Made by a program: the position numbers and the translations under genes. DNA of 64,000 nt from Talpa occidentalis (Eukaryota > Chordata > Mammalia > Eulipotyphla > Talpidae). Shown one piece after another: positions 46,075 through 58,313 of the stretch (its first letter is position 1; the number at the start of each line of letters is the position of its first letter). The notes under the pieces were generated by a model. The model did not search any database, had not been told where the DNA came from, and worked only from the letters and a program-made list of their open reading frames with translations. Where the stretch lies: contig NW_023605083.1 in the NCBI RefSeq assembly GCF_014898055.3, positions 69,495,715 through 69,559,714 on the forward strand. Reading direction: 5' to 3'.

Positions 46075-47365
46075 CATTAGTCTACAGATGCAGTCCACAC
46101 TTGAACTATAAGTCAGTGAGTGAGCTTGTGATCCAAGGTAGAATACAAAGCTCTGGATAAAATGGTCAAGGTCTCTGCCCATACTGACACACAGTCCATG
46201 GAAGTTTATTTTGGGCTGGAAATGGTTGGAAGAGAGCTACCCTGTGCATTGCAGGGCAGGGAGCAATCCTGGTCTCTGCCTAGCAACAGCACCTACCATT
46301 GTGGTACCAAAAGATGTCACCAGATATTGCCTATATGTTTCTTGGCAGTAAAGTCACCGTTCATTGCCCATCACTTGTAAATGGGAAAATACAGACATTT
46401 TTTTAACAATTACAAAATTGGTTACATAATTAACCACAGGATGCAAAGGAAAGGGCTGAGAGCTGTGGGAGCTTACAACTGGGAGAGTGGTCAGAGTGTC
46501 AGGGTGAAGGTCAGCAGAGTCCTCTGGGAGGATGGGGTGGATATGCAGGGCATGAAAGATGAGTGACACATATGCGCACACACACACACCATTCCTTACT
46601 CTACCCTAATCCATACCCTGGGCCATTTTCTCCCTAATGATTTCAACAGATGACTAAAAGATTTTATTGTTCACTCTTCCAAAGACAGTGGAGGAATTTT
46701 AAGAGGGCCATGTAGGAGTAGGATAACAAAATCCTCCTGAGCATCTACCATGAGCAAAGGATACAGAAGTAAGGCATTGTCCTGGAGGACCTTCCAGACT
46801 GCACAGTAAACAGGCAATTAGTCTAGGCTGCTGTGAGTTTGGTGGAGGGAGCACACGGTGTGGAGAAGGCAGAAAGAGTTGACTCACTTGGTCTGGGAGG
46901 AAGGCTACCAGTTTGAATTCTCAAAGAAGTTCTCTGATGGATCCAGCTTACCTTTGTAGGATCAACCATTTCATGCTTTCCTACTAGCCAACAGATTAAC
47001 TCTTCTTATGTCAGGTAACAATACTGGTTCCAATTAGTAGTATCTACACTTAAACTGCAGGGTGTGGAGTGGGGCAGTTCTACCTAGAAGGGGAGGTTTT
47101 GGGTAGCAGATATAATGACTGACATGTTTCTTACCAACTTGGTTAACTATACTAGGAAAAGGCAGGCTCAGTGGGCTGGAGCCTGCAACAGTCTCAACCA
47201 CTGGAATAAAATAGATACTGAAGACCCAAACCCAAATTACGAAGGGCAATTCTTCTAAAGAATAAAGCAAAAGAGCCAGAGGCTGGGGTAATATGCAACA
47301 GGCTCAATACCATGGACTTTGGGTTAGTTTTTCCAGAAAGTAATTAATGTTGAATGAGCATGTAA
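46074..47365. other. Unique sequence, no gene recognised
   Basis: No exon. A short CA run is near 46,577-46,590. L2-like wording may exist near 46,730-46,830. Confidence 0.35.
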
Positions 47366-47369
47366 CACT

Positions 47370-47625
47370 TGACATCTTAAAAGCCTGGATCATGTCCTAC
47401 TCATTTTACTTTCCAGGGCTGGGCATAGTATCTATCACAGAATCAATGATAATAGAGTTGATTAAATGGAATCAAATTCCTGAATACCTATGTGAGTTTA
47501 CATGTTCTCTCACCAGCTTGTAAATTCCTTAAAAGCAGAGCTACGCCATCCAATTAATTTTGGATCATCCTATGGACCCGGCACAGAGTCTGATAAACAG
47601 TAGTTGCTCATTTGTTGCATATGTT
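47370..47625 (+). repeat. L2-like 3' fragments
   Basis: 'cttgtaaattccttaaaagcagag' and 'cccggcacagagtctgataaac' followed by 'agtagttgctcatttgttg' resemble L2 3' ends, perhaps two fragments. Confidence 0.55.
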
Positions 47626-47714
47626 CCTAAAAGTCACACTGCACACACATACTTCTTAGTTTTTTTTTTTTTTTTTGTACACACAAATCCTTTCCATATA
47701 CATGGAGAACAGTA

Positions 47715-47895
47715 GGTCTGGGTCTGGGGTCAGAAGTTCAGGTACAAATCCTGGTGTACCATTAAATAGCCATCTGACATTTAGCAAGTTACTCATATTT
47801 AAAATGGGACCATTGATACTTACCTTTTAGAGTTGAATATATGAAATGAGTTAGTACATGTACAGTGTTTAGATCCATTTCAGACATATAATAAA
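47715..47895 (+). repeat. MIR SINE, sense
   Basis: 'caggtacaaatcctggtgtacc', 'atttagcaagttactcatatt' and 'gagttagtacatgtacagtg' follow MIR order. A T15 run precedes it at 47,661-47,675. Confidence 0.7.
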
Positions 47896-48865
47896 TTCAT
47901 ACTAAATTGCATTATGCTTATTTTCCCTCACATACAAACACATTGCACAAATAATTCCAAATAGACATGCACCAATCCAATAACTATTTTTACCTCCTGT
48001 TTTGCTTATCTGGAATGGTTCCAAAGTTTTTCTTTGCTCCAAAACTCTCAATCAATGAGTATTTCCTGAACCAAAACAGTCCACAATATTGTGCTCACAA
48101 GCTTGCAGATCCTCTTGCATGTGAATGCTCATCCAGGTGAAGGACTTTTTGTTATCTTTTCACACCTCTCCTGGATATTGATTTTCTGTGACCACATGCA
48201 CAGTCTGCATTTATTTGTGTGGTTTGGACTCTCAAACCAGCCACTAGACTGCCCCTGTTTCTGCCATATCCTTCCTCCATCCTGACCCTGATGAAATCCC
48301 AAGTGTCGGCCACCCTGGAAAGAGTGATAATGGAGAGCAAGAGGATGATGATGGAGAAGCACAGACTGAGCTCTTGCCCTGCCCCAGGGCCATGCTAATG
48401 ACTTGACAGGGATAAATAAGGCATAGATATCCCATGTGGCACCCACACCATGTCCACGGCATGGCACCAGTGTTGGCAATGATACATAATCACATAAATG
48501 CAGTTTTTGTTCTATTGATAGTGTCAGAGAAGACTCCCCAGCAAAGATGGCTCTTGGTCTTGGGCTTGCAGAGTTAACCCTGCTTATGACCATTCATCTA
48601 TCTGACCATTCACTGATTCAGTCAACATGCATTAAGTTTTCTTGCACTGGGCATTTGGTTAGGCACTGGGCATCTGCAGAGATGGCCAAACGTGATCCAT
48701 GAACACTCATGTGGGAAGACACACATAATTATGAAGCCAATGATGGCAGGAATTGATGCCAGTCCAGGCACAATTGGACAATTCATGGAATGAGGAAAAC
48801 AGTTCCTTAGTCTGCATGTGGGACCCACCCAAAGAAAGTAGAGAAAATAATATTTAAGATAATAA
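47896..48865. other. Unique sequence with an L2-like scrap
   Basis: 48,605-48,730 resembles an L2 end ('tcagtcaacatgcattaag', 'ggttaggcactgggcatctg'). The overlapping minus-strand open frames of 154, 72 and 62 residues at 48,129-48,593 have no known domain. Confidence 0.35.
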
Positions 48866-48869
48866 TGAA

Positions 48870-49115
48870 AATAAGTAATTTACTATTTCCTGTGCACCAG
48901 ACATTATGTTCCGTACTTTATATATATATATTAATCAACTGAACCCCATAATGAACAGAAAGTGGGGAGCTTTCCCTCTTTCAGTCAGAGGAGGCAACTG
49001 GAAGCCAATGGAGAAGCTGACTTGTCAAGGTCATGCAGGTAGGACTAGGTGGAAGCAGCCAGTATCCAGTAATTCAGGTAACTGGCATCAGGTATGCTTG
49101 ATGCCATACTCTTAG
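48870..49115 (-). repeat. MIR SINE, antisense
   Basis: 'tgtgcaccagacattatgttcc', 'cagaggaggcaactggaag', 'gtcaaggtcatgcaggtagg' is the antisense MIR order. Confidence 0.65.
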
Positions 49116-50220
49116 CTCTTAGTATTCCCTGCATTGCCTGAGATTCCCTGAAATCCATGAAAGATCCAAAGATCCAAAGAATTCCAAGGAACCTGCATAT
49201 ACACAGAGAGAGATGTTGGCAGAAGTGGGTATGCATCGGTCAGTGTTGCTGGGGGAACAGTCTTTGGGTGGGGATGAGAGCCGAAGGGGAGCTCTGATCA
49301 CGTGGGCCTTTTGTGCTACAATTAGGAATTTGAGTTTCATGCTGGAGTCTACAGGGAGATAAGAAAGTTCACAAGCAAGACTGAAATAAGACCAGATCTG
49401 CCCACGGGAAGATGGATCAGGACAAGGGCTTAGGGCTTTGAATGCCAAGTTAAGGAATGTTTGCAGTTATGTGAAACGTATTGGCAAGAGTTAAAAGAAA
49501 CCCTTTTTTGCCTTTTTCTCTCTGCCTGTCAGTCTAACCCATTGAGATGGAAGGTTGTTGAGTTTATTTGATTTCAGGAAATGATATATTCTTTATGATT
49601 TTTTTTTCTCTCACTATCTTCATTTCCCCCCTGGACTGCATAACATTGCATGCAGTGGCCTGCAGGTTCTCAGTTTTCACTTAGAAATGTACTTTTGGGG
49701 TTGTTGGGCCTGTAAAACATGAAATTAACCAGTGTCATATCTTTCACGCCCTCCTCCCTGCTCACCCAGGAGCCCAAATTAAATTTCACACTGAACAATT
49801 GGAGCAGCTGACATGCTGCACACACACCCGGCACACAGCTTTGATGGCCACAAGGTGGACATCTCTGTCACCAGGCTCCATGTCAACTCTGCCACCTCTG
49901 TTTTGATGGCAAAATTTAACTGATTTTGGACGTGGTCTCAGGCTGTTGTAAATTCTCCTGGGACCAAAAGGATCTGTCCCTGATCACATCAGTGTTTGCA
50001 CAGAGGTTTACAGCTTACAAGGCAACATCTGTGCAAGCCTGCAGGGCAGGGAATATTATATATGACTTGCAGGTTGGGAAACCGAGGCTCTGAGAGGAAA
50101 GTAAGACCACACAGTGAGCTCAGCACACTCTCCTCCAGGTCTTGGGTGACATGGAAACTCCCCAGTATGGGTAGTAAGGAAATAGCTAATAAAATCTTGT
50201 CCCTTGATCATTTACTGGAA
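49116..50220. other. Unique sequence with candidate conserved block
   Basis: No repeat recognised. The 49,590-50,000 part is compositionally balanced and motif-rich (CAGCTG, AACAATTGG, and CCACAAGGTGGAC, which weakly resembles a CTCF core). No exon recognised. Confidence 0.4.
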
Positions 50221-50660
50221 GTGGAATTTGTCACTTTCTGTTTCAACATCCTCCTTTGTTTTAGATCTCATCTTCTCTTCCAGTTCTGCAAGAATGACAT
50301 CATTCTTACTCCCACAGCCCTGCACTATTCTCACAGTCTCCAGGCCAAACTCAGCACCCTAGTCTCCCTGATGCTACCAACCTGAATCTCCATCCACACT
50401 GCTTTTCTCTAGAGCATCCATCTGCCCAAGTCACTTCCCTCTCCAACCTCAGACTAAATGTCCCAACCACAACAAAGTAGCTCCTTGTGCTCATCATAAC
50501 TAAATTGTCCCTGTGCCACGGCCCCATCCAATGGCGAGAACATAGTTCCTGCTCTGGCCGCCGAGGACTCCCCTCTGAAACCATGCAGCTTGAGCCCAGG
50601 GGCCATTCCTCGCTCATGTCAAATCTTTGTGAAAGCAATGTCTTATGTGTAAGTGTCTTC
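50221..50660 (+). repeat. Possible L2-related stretch
   Basis: C/T-rich sense sequence in the style of L2, without a diagnostic end. Low certainty. Confidence 0.3.
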
Positions 50661-50710
50661 AATATTTGAAACCAAGATTAAAGGGTTAAATTATTGTCAG
50701 ACCCTAGAAT

Positions 50711-50751
50711 ATATGTGTGTGTCTACACACACACACACACACACACACACA
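50711..50751. repeat. TGTG...CACA palindromic dinucleotide tract
   Basis: A short TG run is followed by (CA)n, so a hairpin of TGTGTGT with ACACACA is possible. Confidence 0.9.
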
Positions 50752-51709
50752 AATAGCTAAAATTTTATTTGAGATTTGCTTCTACAAACAGGAGGTTCAG
50801 AAAGCCTATCAGCAAAGGATCCAGCACAGATGCAACAAACCTTGAACTGAATGCCAGCCATAGCGACACAGAGGAGGGGAGCTACTCAGAGACAAGGGAC
50901 TCATCAACAGAAATGTAATGCCATTTATCAGGAAAAAAGCCTCTTCACAGTTCTCTCTATATGGACCACCCTATAACTAACCACAGCACTTCAACCAAGT
51001 CCATATTTCTTTGCCCTGAATCCAATCCTAAACCAATAACATTTAACTCCTTTGTTTGCAACCCTACTGCCTGAAACCAACATAAACGCCTTCCTCTGCC
51101 TGGGCGAAGGGGAGGGCAGAATTGAGGTTTTACTTCTGCTTCCTTGCTCACCAACCTGCAATAAACTTGTTTCATCTCTCAAAACTCAGTGTCATCACTG
51201 GCTTCTGGGCACTGGCACCAAGTCCACTGCTCAGTAACATGTACACTTTATTAAATCTAATTTCATCCATCAAGTCAAAAAAATGTTACTGAGCTTCAAT
51301 ATTCAGTGCCTTGCTGGTTTAGACTAAGTTTGCTTAATAAATGACTCTAATGAGAGTTAATCTCATGAACAAATCTAGGGAATGCATCTGATGGACGTTA
51401 ATGAGTAATATTTCTTGAGGAATTTGTTGTATTTTATGTTACCTAACACAGTCAGATGAACTTTGGGGGCAAAGGAGGATTCAGCGGAAGAAAAGGAAAA
51501 AAGGCAAGTCTTATTAGCTGCAAAGAATAATCACATTGAAAGGCATTGCTGAGTAAATCTAATCTAAATTTTAATGCTTCTTCATCATTCTTCCCAAAAT
51601 AATTGCTCCTTCAATTGTTGCTTAAACTTCTTCTGGAGCAAGGAGGTCACTATCTTATGTGGCAGTCCCTCAGGTGGCCATTGTGAGGCCAACCCTCCTT
51701 ATCAGGTTT
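50752..51709. other. Unique sequence, no gene recognised
   Basis: No repeat family or exon supported. Confidence 0.4.
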
Positions 51710-51854
51710 AAAGTGGCATATCTCGGGCCTCCCCTGGTGGCGCAGCGGTTGAGCACTGGGCTACGAGCAGCCTCTGCAGCGCAGGTTCATTCCCTGGCTG
51801 CTGGCGAGTGTCCCACAAAATAAAAAAAAATTAAAAAATAAAGTGGCATATCTC
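51710..51854 (+). mobile_element. Head-only SINE with perfect 15-bp target duplication
   Basis: Only about 95 bases of the SINE, from 'gggcctcccctggtggcgcagcgg'-type head (start 51,725) to 'gtgtcccaca', are present, followed by an A-rich tail. The usual body of about 170 bases is absent. The duplication 'aaagtggcatatctc' is perfect at 51,710-51,724 and 51,840-51,854, so the short form itself was inserted. A box is intact; the B box reads GGTTCATTCCC. It is one of the younger insertions by its duplication. Confidence 0.95.
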
Positions 51855-53235
51855 CTTCTATACAATGGCACTGGCCCTATTCTCTGGCACTCCACAGAGC
51901 AAGCTCTGAAGAGAATACAAGGGACTTGTCCAAGATAAAAGAAAGTTAGAATTGTAGCCACTATCCTTATGAGGTTTCCATGATATCACCAGGAAGACAA
52001 AGGTTAGCTTGGCTAGACTAAAGAATACACATTACTGGATTTTGAACTATTACCAACTTGTGCAACTAAACTATGATATAGGTGTTTCTGAAGGTATTTG
52101 TAGATGTGCTAAAAATCTATAACCAGCTGACTAGAAGGGATATTATCCTCCACATTCTCGGTGTCCTTCTCCCAATTATTTGGAATGCTTAAGAGCCAGA
52201 CTGAGATTTTCTTGAGAAGGAAAAATCCTACCAATGGGCCGTATGTACCTCCTGCTCTAGAATTTCTGCTGGGTGCCCCCGCACATACACAGATGCACAC
52301 ACACACATGCTCTGCTTTTATTTCTCTGCTTTAACCCTGATTGACACAAGGAACTTTCCCCCAAGGCTTAATTATATGGGGGGGGTGATTTCTGACCCCA
52401 AGATAGGACTGGAGGTGGAGACAGAACGGGATACTTGAACTCTTACCGACTGCCTTGGAAATCTACAACTGAACACAGCGGCCTCACTGGACAAGTGGCT
52501 GCTTTGAATACTAAGAAAGCCCATGCATGCATGGGGGTGTTTGGGCAGGGGAGTTGTGTCCTTCCTCTGCTCTCAGAAGAGGAGCACACTCTGGCTCCTG
52601 GGGAAGCTGGCACTTGGCTCTCCTGCTGCTGCACCAGGCTGCATCTGGGAGAAGCAGATCAGACTGTTTCTCCCTGAGGCTAATGAGATATATCAGATGC
52701 AGGTGACACAGGTTAGGCAAGCACCTGCTCTTCTGAGGCCTGAGGCTTTCCACGAACCTGGGAAGGAATTTGATGCTGCAGCTTATCCTGGAAAGGTTAG
52801 CTGAGCATTCCTTGCAGTGGTTAAGACCTGGTATGCTTTTAAAACTGCCCCAGGACACCACTGAGTGCAGAATTAGCTGAGGATTGAGATGGAGAATGGT
52901 GGGTTCACTCCATAGGGAATCTGCTTCCCTGTAGCAGAGAGGTGGTTAAGTAGAGAAACAAGAGCATACTTTGGTTTGGGCTGCCCAAGACGTAATTTTG
53001 GATTTCTTAGTAATCTGTGCCTTTTCTGAGACTTGGTATCCTCATTTATGAAACAAGGATAAAAACAGCATTTCCTCACAGAGCTATTATTTTTAATTAG
53101 CACATGTACACACATGTAATATACAAATTTCCTGGCACATTAGTGCTCAATTGTTGTTATTGCAGGCTTTTCATCCTTCAACAGTTGATAGACATTTCAT
53201 CTTTTGTTAGTTAAGTAGAAACTACGGTCCTTAGC
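51855..53235. other. Unique sequence, no gene recognised
   Basis: No exon. A G8 run is near 52,379. Open frames at 52,435-52,861 on both strands overlap and have no domain. Confidence 0.4.
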
Positions 53236-53239
53236 TGAC

Positions 53240-53365
53240 AGGACAGTGATGAAGAGCACACACCATATCGTCATGTAAAACCAGGGTCCCTCTCTTCTTG
53301 TCTGTGACTTTGAACAAAGGACTTGACTTCTGTCATATGAATAGAGGGCATAATAAGACCAAGAT
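53240..53365 (+). repeat. MIR fragment, sense
   Basis: 'tgatgaagagcacacacc', 'tgtctgtgactttgaacaaaggacttgacttc' (in pieces) is MIR-like. Confidence 0.55.
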
Positions 53366-53384
53366 AGTGAAATTACGTAGTGAG

Positions 53385-53570
53385 TGTGAGAATGGGCTGC
53401 AGGATTCGAATCCCAGCTCTGTAACTTGAGAGTACTATGATCATAGATATTTAATCTTGCTTTGCTACCTATCTTCCAGGACTCTTATGAGGATTAAATG
53501 CATTAATATGTGCAAAAGTCTTGGAACCGTGCCTAGCACTTAGTAAGTACCTGATAAATGACGATGATTC
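53385..53570 (+). repeat. MIR SINE, sense
   Basis: 'ttcgaatcccagctctgtaac', 'ggattaaatgcattaatatg', 'gtgcctagcacttagtaag' follow MIR closely. Confidence 0.75.
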
Positions 53571-54335
53571 TCATTGTGCTCTGAGCAAGGATTAAATGAG
53601 ATAATGCTTTTACAATATGATACCTAGCAGGAAGGTACACCCTAAAATAAAAGTATCCCAGTAGTTGTTATTGCTTATAGTATTAATAATAATAACAAGA
53701 ATAACCTCATCATATTATGACTTCTGGAAACCTAATATATTTTCTATAAGGTGGAGGCTCCTCTCTAGGCCTTCTCTGCTTTAATCCCTTTTCATTTTCC
53801 AGAAGATTAATCTGGCTGAGACTCAGCACCATGCAACTCCCTAGTTAATATAATGTCTTCAGCAACTTCTACTTGTAAAATAAAATCCAACCTCTGGACA
53901 TCTTTAACCTGCATCATCTCTGCCTTAATGCTCTTCTCTAACTCTCTGATTCTATTCTGCACGTCTTGCCTGCTTTCATGGCAGAGTCTGAGTGCCCACT
54001 GAGGACACAGTGAGCATTTTCCTCCTGATGGACCTGAGACCATGATTAACTTCAGACCGTGCAGCCCCAAGTGGTGTCAGCCTGGAAGATGGAAGGATCA
54101 TAGAGCAACCAGACACCAGCTGTCTGCAGTGTACCAGACCCTGTGCTCAGTATGTCCATGAAGTCTTTCCTTCAAATTAATATTCACAAGACTTTGGAAG
54201 GCAGGAACCATTAACACTTAGAAATTTGGCATCTGAGGCTCAGCCAGTTAAAATGACTTGCCCCGGGGTGATACCATCAGGTCCTGAGTCACTCATGAAC
54301 TTGATTACCTTACAACCCTGGCTCCTTATTCATTT
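53571..54335. other. Unique sequence with an unassigned minus-strand frame
   Basis: No repeat recognised. A minus-strand open frame at 53,807-54,070 contains a helix-prone stretch (RIRELEKSIKAEMMQVKDV). It matches no family I can name and shows no splice context that I trust. It may be a pseudogene scrap or chance. Confidence 0.3.
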
Positions 54336-54339
54336 TTAA

Positions 54340-55290
54340 ATTTTTTCTCATTTTCAAAAACCTTTAATGTACATATAACATGCATAGAAAATTAGAAATA
54401 TCATAAATGCATGACTTGATGCATTTTTATAAAAGGAATATATCTATGCACTAAAATTAAGAAGAACATGAACAGCACCCCCTTAAGCTCTCTAACACTC
54501 CCTTCTAGTCAACACTTCTCTGAGGTGACCACCATCGTGATATCCAGTGACTTAGGTTCTTTTGTTATTTTTGTACTTTATGAAAATGGAATCATTTGTG
54601 CCTATACTTTACCCCACCACCTGACCTTAAATCTCTCCTTGGATCTTTTTGTTTTTTCCCCTCCCTGCTTAACCTCAGAAACTTCATTTATTAATTAATT
54701 TTCATAGTTTTTATAAGAGTATCTTAATATGTTGAATCCTTTCTTATGTAAATATCCAGTCTGTGTCTTTGTCATTCTGATTTGCTGTACGACACATAAT
54801 TCTTTTGAGCTCCATCCATTTTTCTGTAAATGGCAGTATTTTGTCTTTCCTTTGACTGAGTAATCTTTCATAGTGTGGATATAACAATTCTTCTTGATCC
54901 AATCTTCTATCAATGGGCACTTAGATTGTTTCCATGTCCCAGCTACTATAAAAAGTGCTGCAATAAACATTGTTTTTGAGCATGGAACATATAGTTTTTT
55001 CAGTTGATAGTTTCACATCCTTTGGATAGATGCCAAAGAATGGGATTGCCAAATCATGTGGCATTTGTATTTTTAGTTTTTTAAGGTAAATCCAGATTGC
55101 TTTCCAAAATTGGTTGACCAGTATACATTTCCACCAATGGTGTAAAATGATTCCTTTTTCTCTGCAACCTTTCCAGCACTTGATTTTTTAAAAACATGGG
55201 CCACTCTCATGATGTGAGGTGACAAGTCATTGTGGTTTTGACCTGCATCACCTTATTAAAAGTGATGATGAAGAACTTTATACATACATA
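54340..55290 (-). mobile_element. Old L1 (L1M-type) 3' end, antisense
   Basis: The left part is the antisense 3' UTR ('tactttatgaaaatggaatc' near 54,580). The right part is the antisense ORF2 end. A frame at 54,695-54,970 keeps MFIAALFIVAGTWKQSKCPLIEDWIKK, recognisable L1 ORF2. It could be one element or two old fragments in the same orientation. Confidence 0.75.
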
Positions 55291-55317
55291 TATATATATA
55301 AATTTATTTATATTTAT

Positions 55318-56834
55318 TTTCTTACATTGTTGTTAATTTTAGGAGAGTATTTGATTCCCCCCTCAGGTGTTGCCCTGTAGTTCTCCCACTACCATAGCAG
55401 CTATGAGCCATCTCCACAGTCTCTGTGCTCTTCCCTCCCCTGTTATATGCCTCAGATCTACTGGCAGCAGGCAAGTTTTGTCCTTTGCCTGACCCCTTAT
55501 TTGGTTTCTCTAGATTCTGCATATATATATGAGGCCATATGATACTTATCTTTTTCCTTCTGACTTATTTCTCTTAGCCTAAACACTTCCAGCCTCACCC
55601 ATGTTGCTGAAAATGTTATCAATTTGTCTTTTTTGATCGCTGAATATTATTTTATTGTGTATTACACCACATCTTCTTGATTCAATCATCTATTTTGGGG
55701 CATTTTGGTTGTTTCCATATCTTAGTTATTGTAAATAATACTGCAATAAACATAGGTGTGCAATAAACACAGGAAACAGGCTTCCTTTTGGATAGGTACT
55801 TTTGTGTCTTCTGGGTATATTCCTAGAAATGGAATCACTGGGTCATCAGACAGATACATTTTCAGTGTTTTGAGAGTCCTCCACACAGCTTTCCATAGTG
55901 GCTGGGCCATGCATTCCCATCAGCAGTGTAAGAGTGTTCCTTTTTCTCTACATCCTTGCAAAGTATTAGTTGTTTCCTTTTTTTAAAAAATATGGGTCAT
56001 TCTCATCAGTGCAAGGTGGTATCTCCTTGTAGTTTTGATTGGCATTTCCTGGATAATAAGTGGTGATGAACATTTTTTCATGTCTAGTTTTTCAATTTAT
56101 CTATTTTCCTGTGGATAGCCTCCATGAAGAGTTCTCCATTCATACTGCTGCTGATATTTGATTGGTTTGTTTGTTTTCTTGTTGAACTGTGTAAGATTTT
56201 TAAGTATCTTGGATATTAACCCCTCATGATAGCTATTTTCTCCCATCCAGTGGAATGTCTTTTTATCTACTCTTATTTTCTTTTGCTGTACAACAAGTTT
56301 GTAATTTGAAGTAATCCCAATTGTTTAGTTTAGCTTTATTTTGCTTGCCATAGGGGGTCTAGTCTCCATAAATGTCTTTATCATTGATGTCATAGGACAT
56401 ATCACCAATGATTTCTTCATTAGTTTTATTGTTGTAGATCTCCGTCTAAGTCTTTCATCCATCTGGAATTTAATTTTGCACATGGAGTTACAGAGTGATC
56501 TGATTTCAATATTTTACATGCGGCCTTCCAGTTTTCCCAGAACAATTTGTTAAAAACAATCTCCTTTCCCTCTTGTATGACTGTGGCTACTTATGTGCCC
56601 ATATTATTTAGATCAAGATAGATGTGTGAAATTCACTGATAGTGTTGTCTCTGGTTGTAGACCATTTATTCTCATTGCTTAAGTATTCTATACAGAATGA
56701 CCTGCACATTCAGTGTTGGAGAGGGCTAGCCATGTGCAAAACATCCATGTAGAAAAATTTGTGAATCTGTAGAGATGTCAGTTAACAACTGGACAAGCAG
56801 AATTGCTGCTATGAATACAGTCTGGCTATGTGTT
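55318..56834 (-). mobile_element. Second L1 fragment, antisense
   Basis: Antisense L1 ORF2 wording runs from 'tgctgcaataaacata'-like sequence at about 55,740 through 'cattctcatcagtgcaaggtgg' near 55,990 and 'ggaatttaattttgcacatgg' near 56,466. All frames are broken. A left AT tract at about 55,290-55,320 separates it from the previous L1. The right limit is set by the target duplication of the next L1. Confidence 0.75.
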
Positions 56835-56935
56835 AAGAAGTTAAAAGGTTTGCATTTCCCTGATTGCAAGTGATGTTGAACATTTTTTCATATGCCTGTT
56901 GGCCATTTGCATTTCCTCTTTGGAGAAATTTCTTT

Positions 56936-57202
56936 TTAGATCTTCTGTCCATTTTTGACTGGATTATTTTCTTGGTTTTTGTTGAGTCTCATCATCTCCT
57001 TGTAGATTTTTGTGATCAGTCCTTTATCATTAGTGTTGTGTGCAAAAATTTTCTCCCAGTCAGTGGGGTTTCTCTTTGTTTTTGTTATTGTCTCTTTTGT
57101 TGTGAAGTAGTGATTTAATTTGATGTAGTCCCAGCTGTTTATCTTTGCCTTCACTATAACTGCTTTGGGTGATGTGTCTGTAAAGATGTCTTTGAGGTGC
57201 AT
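56936..57202 (-). pseudogene. L1 ORF2 fragment, downstream part
   Basis: 88 residues, with KAKINSWDYIKLNHYFTTKE and NPTDWEKIFAHNTNDKGLITKIYKEMM, are L1 ORF2 downstream of the previous fragment. They lie on the same inverted arm. The frame ends at a stop shortly after [10 protein letters not shown], where active L1 continues. Confidence 0.85.
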
Positions 57203-57407
57203 GTCATGTGTTTCGCCTATAATTCCTTCTATTTATTTTATGGTTTCAGGTCTTATGTCTAGTTCTTTAATCCATTTTGAGTTGGTTTTTGTGCATGGTA
57301 TGAGGTAGTAGTCAAGCTTCATTCTTTTGCATGTGGCAACCCAGTTTTCCCAGCACCATTTATTGAACTAACTTTCTTTGCTCCATTGCATATTCTTTGC
57401 TCCTTTG

Positions 57408-57854
57408 TCAAATACTAGTTGACAATGAATCTGTGGGTTTATTTCTGGATTTTCTATTTGGTTCCATTGGTCCATGTGTCTGTTCTTGTTCCAATACCAT
57501 GCAGTTTTGATGGTTATGGCTTTGTAGTATAGTTTGAAATCTGGGAGTGTGATGCCTCCATTCCCTTTTTTTTTTCAGGAGAGCTTTGGCTATTTGGGTT
57601 TTTTGATGATTCCATATGAATTTCATCAATAATTTTTCCATTTCTTTGAAGAATGTCATTGAAATTTTTATTGGAATAGCACTGAATCTGTATATTGCTT
57701 TTGGTAGGATGGCCATTTTGATAATGTTAATTCTTCCAATCCATGAGCAGGGGATGTCTTTCCATTTCTTTGTGTCTTCTTCTAGTTCTTTTAACAGTGT
57801 TTTATAGTTTTCTTTGTATAGGTCCTTTACCTCTTTTGTTAGGTTTATTCCCAA
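57408..57854 (-). pseudogene. L1 ORF2 fragment, region after reverse-transcriptase core
   Basis: 148 residues are open. They include [22 protein letters not shown] near the start, [25 protein letters not shown] around residues 33-57 and [18 protein letters not shown] around 79-96, all recognisable L1 ORF2. A run of T bases near 57,566 (minus-strand A run) probably causes a frameshift soon after AKALLKKK, because what follows is not L1-like. It belongs to the inverted arm of the twin-primed insertion. Confidence 0.85.
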
Positions 57855-58064
57855 GTATTTGATTTTTTTTGTTTCAATAATAAAAGGATTTTTTTTATTT
57901 CTTCTTCTTCAGATTTATTGTTTGTGTATAGGAAGGCTACTGATTTTTCCATGTTGATTTTGTATCCTGCCACTTGGAAATGCAAATCAAACAACAATGA
58001 GATATCATCTTACACCAGTGAGAATGGCACATATTAAAGAAAAAAAAAAAACTAGCAACAACAA

Positions 58065-58313
58065 ATGTTGGTGAGGTTGTGGAGAAAAAATAACTCTCCT
58101 GCACTGCTGGTGGGAGTGCAAACTGGTCAACCACTATGGAGAGCTGTGTGGAGATTCCTCAACCTACTAAAGATAGAGCTTCCACATGATCCAGCAATTC
58201 CACTCCTAGATATTTACCCAAATGACACAGAAACAGTAATTCCAAAGGGCACCTGCACCCCTATGTTTATAGCAGAACTATTTACAGTAGCTAAGCTACA
58301 GAAACAACTGTGA
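58065..58313 (+). pseudogene. L1 ORF2 C-terminal fragment
   Basis: 82 residues with LLVGVQTGQPLWRAVWRFLNLLKIELPHDPAIPLLDIYPNDTE and MFIAELFTVAKL belong to the ORF2 C-terminal region, on the sense arm of the twin-primed L1. The frame then shifts, so the protein end is not in frame. Confidence 0.85.

Noticed and set aside
48129..48593. 154-residue minus-strand open frame
   Set aside because: No known domain; overlapping frames of similar length on the same strand suggest chance.
49845..49870. CCACAAGGTGGAC as a CTCF site
   Set aside because: Two mismatches in the core; kept only as a weak motif note.
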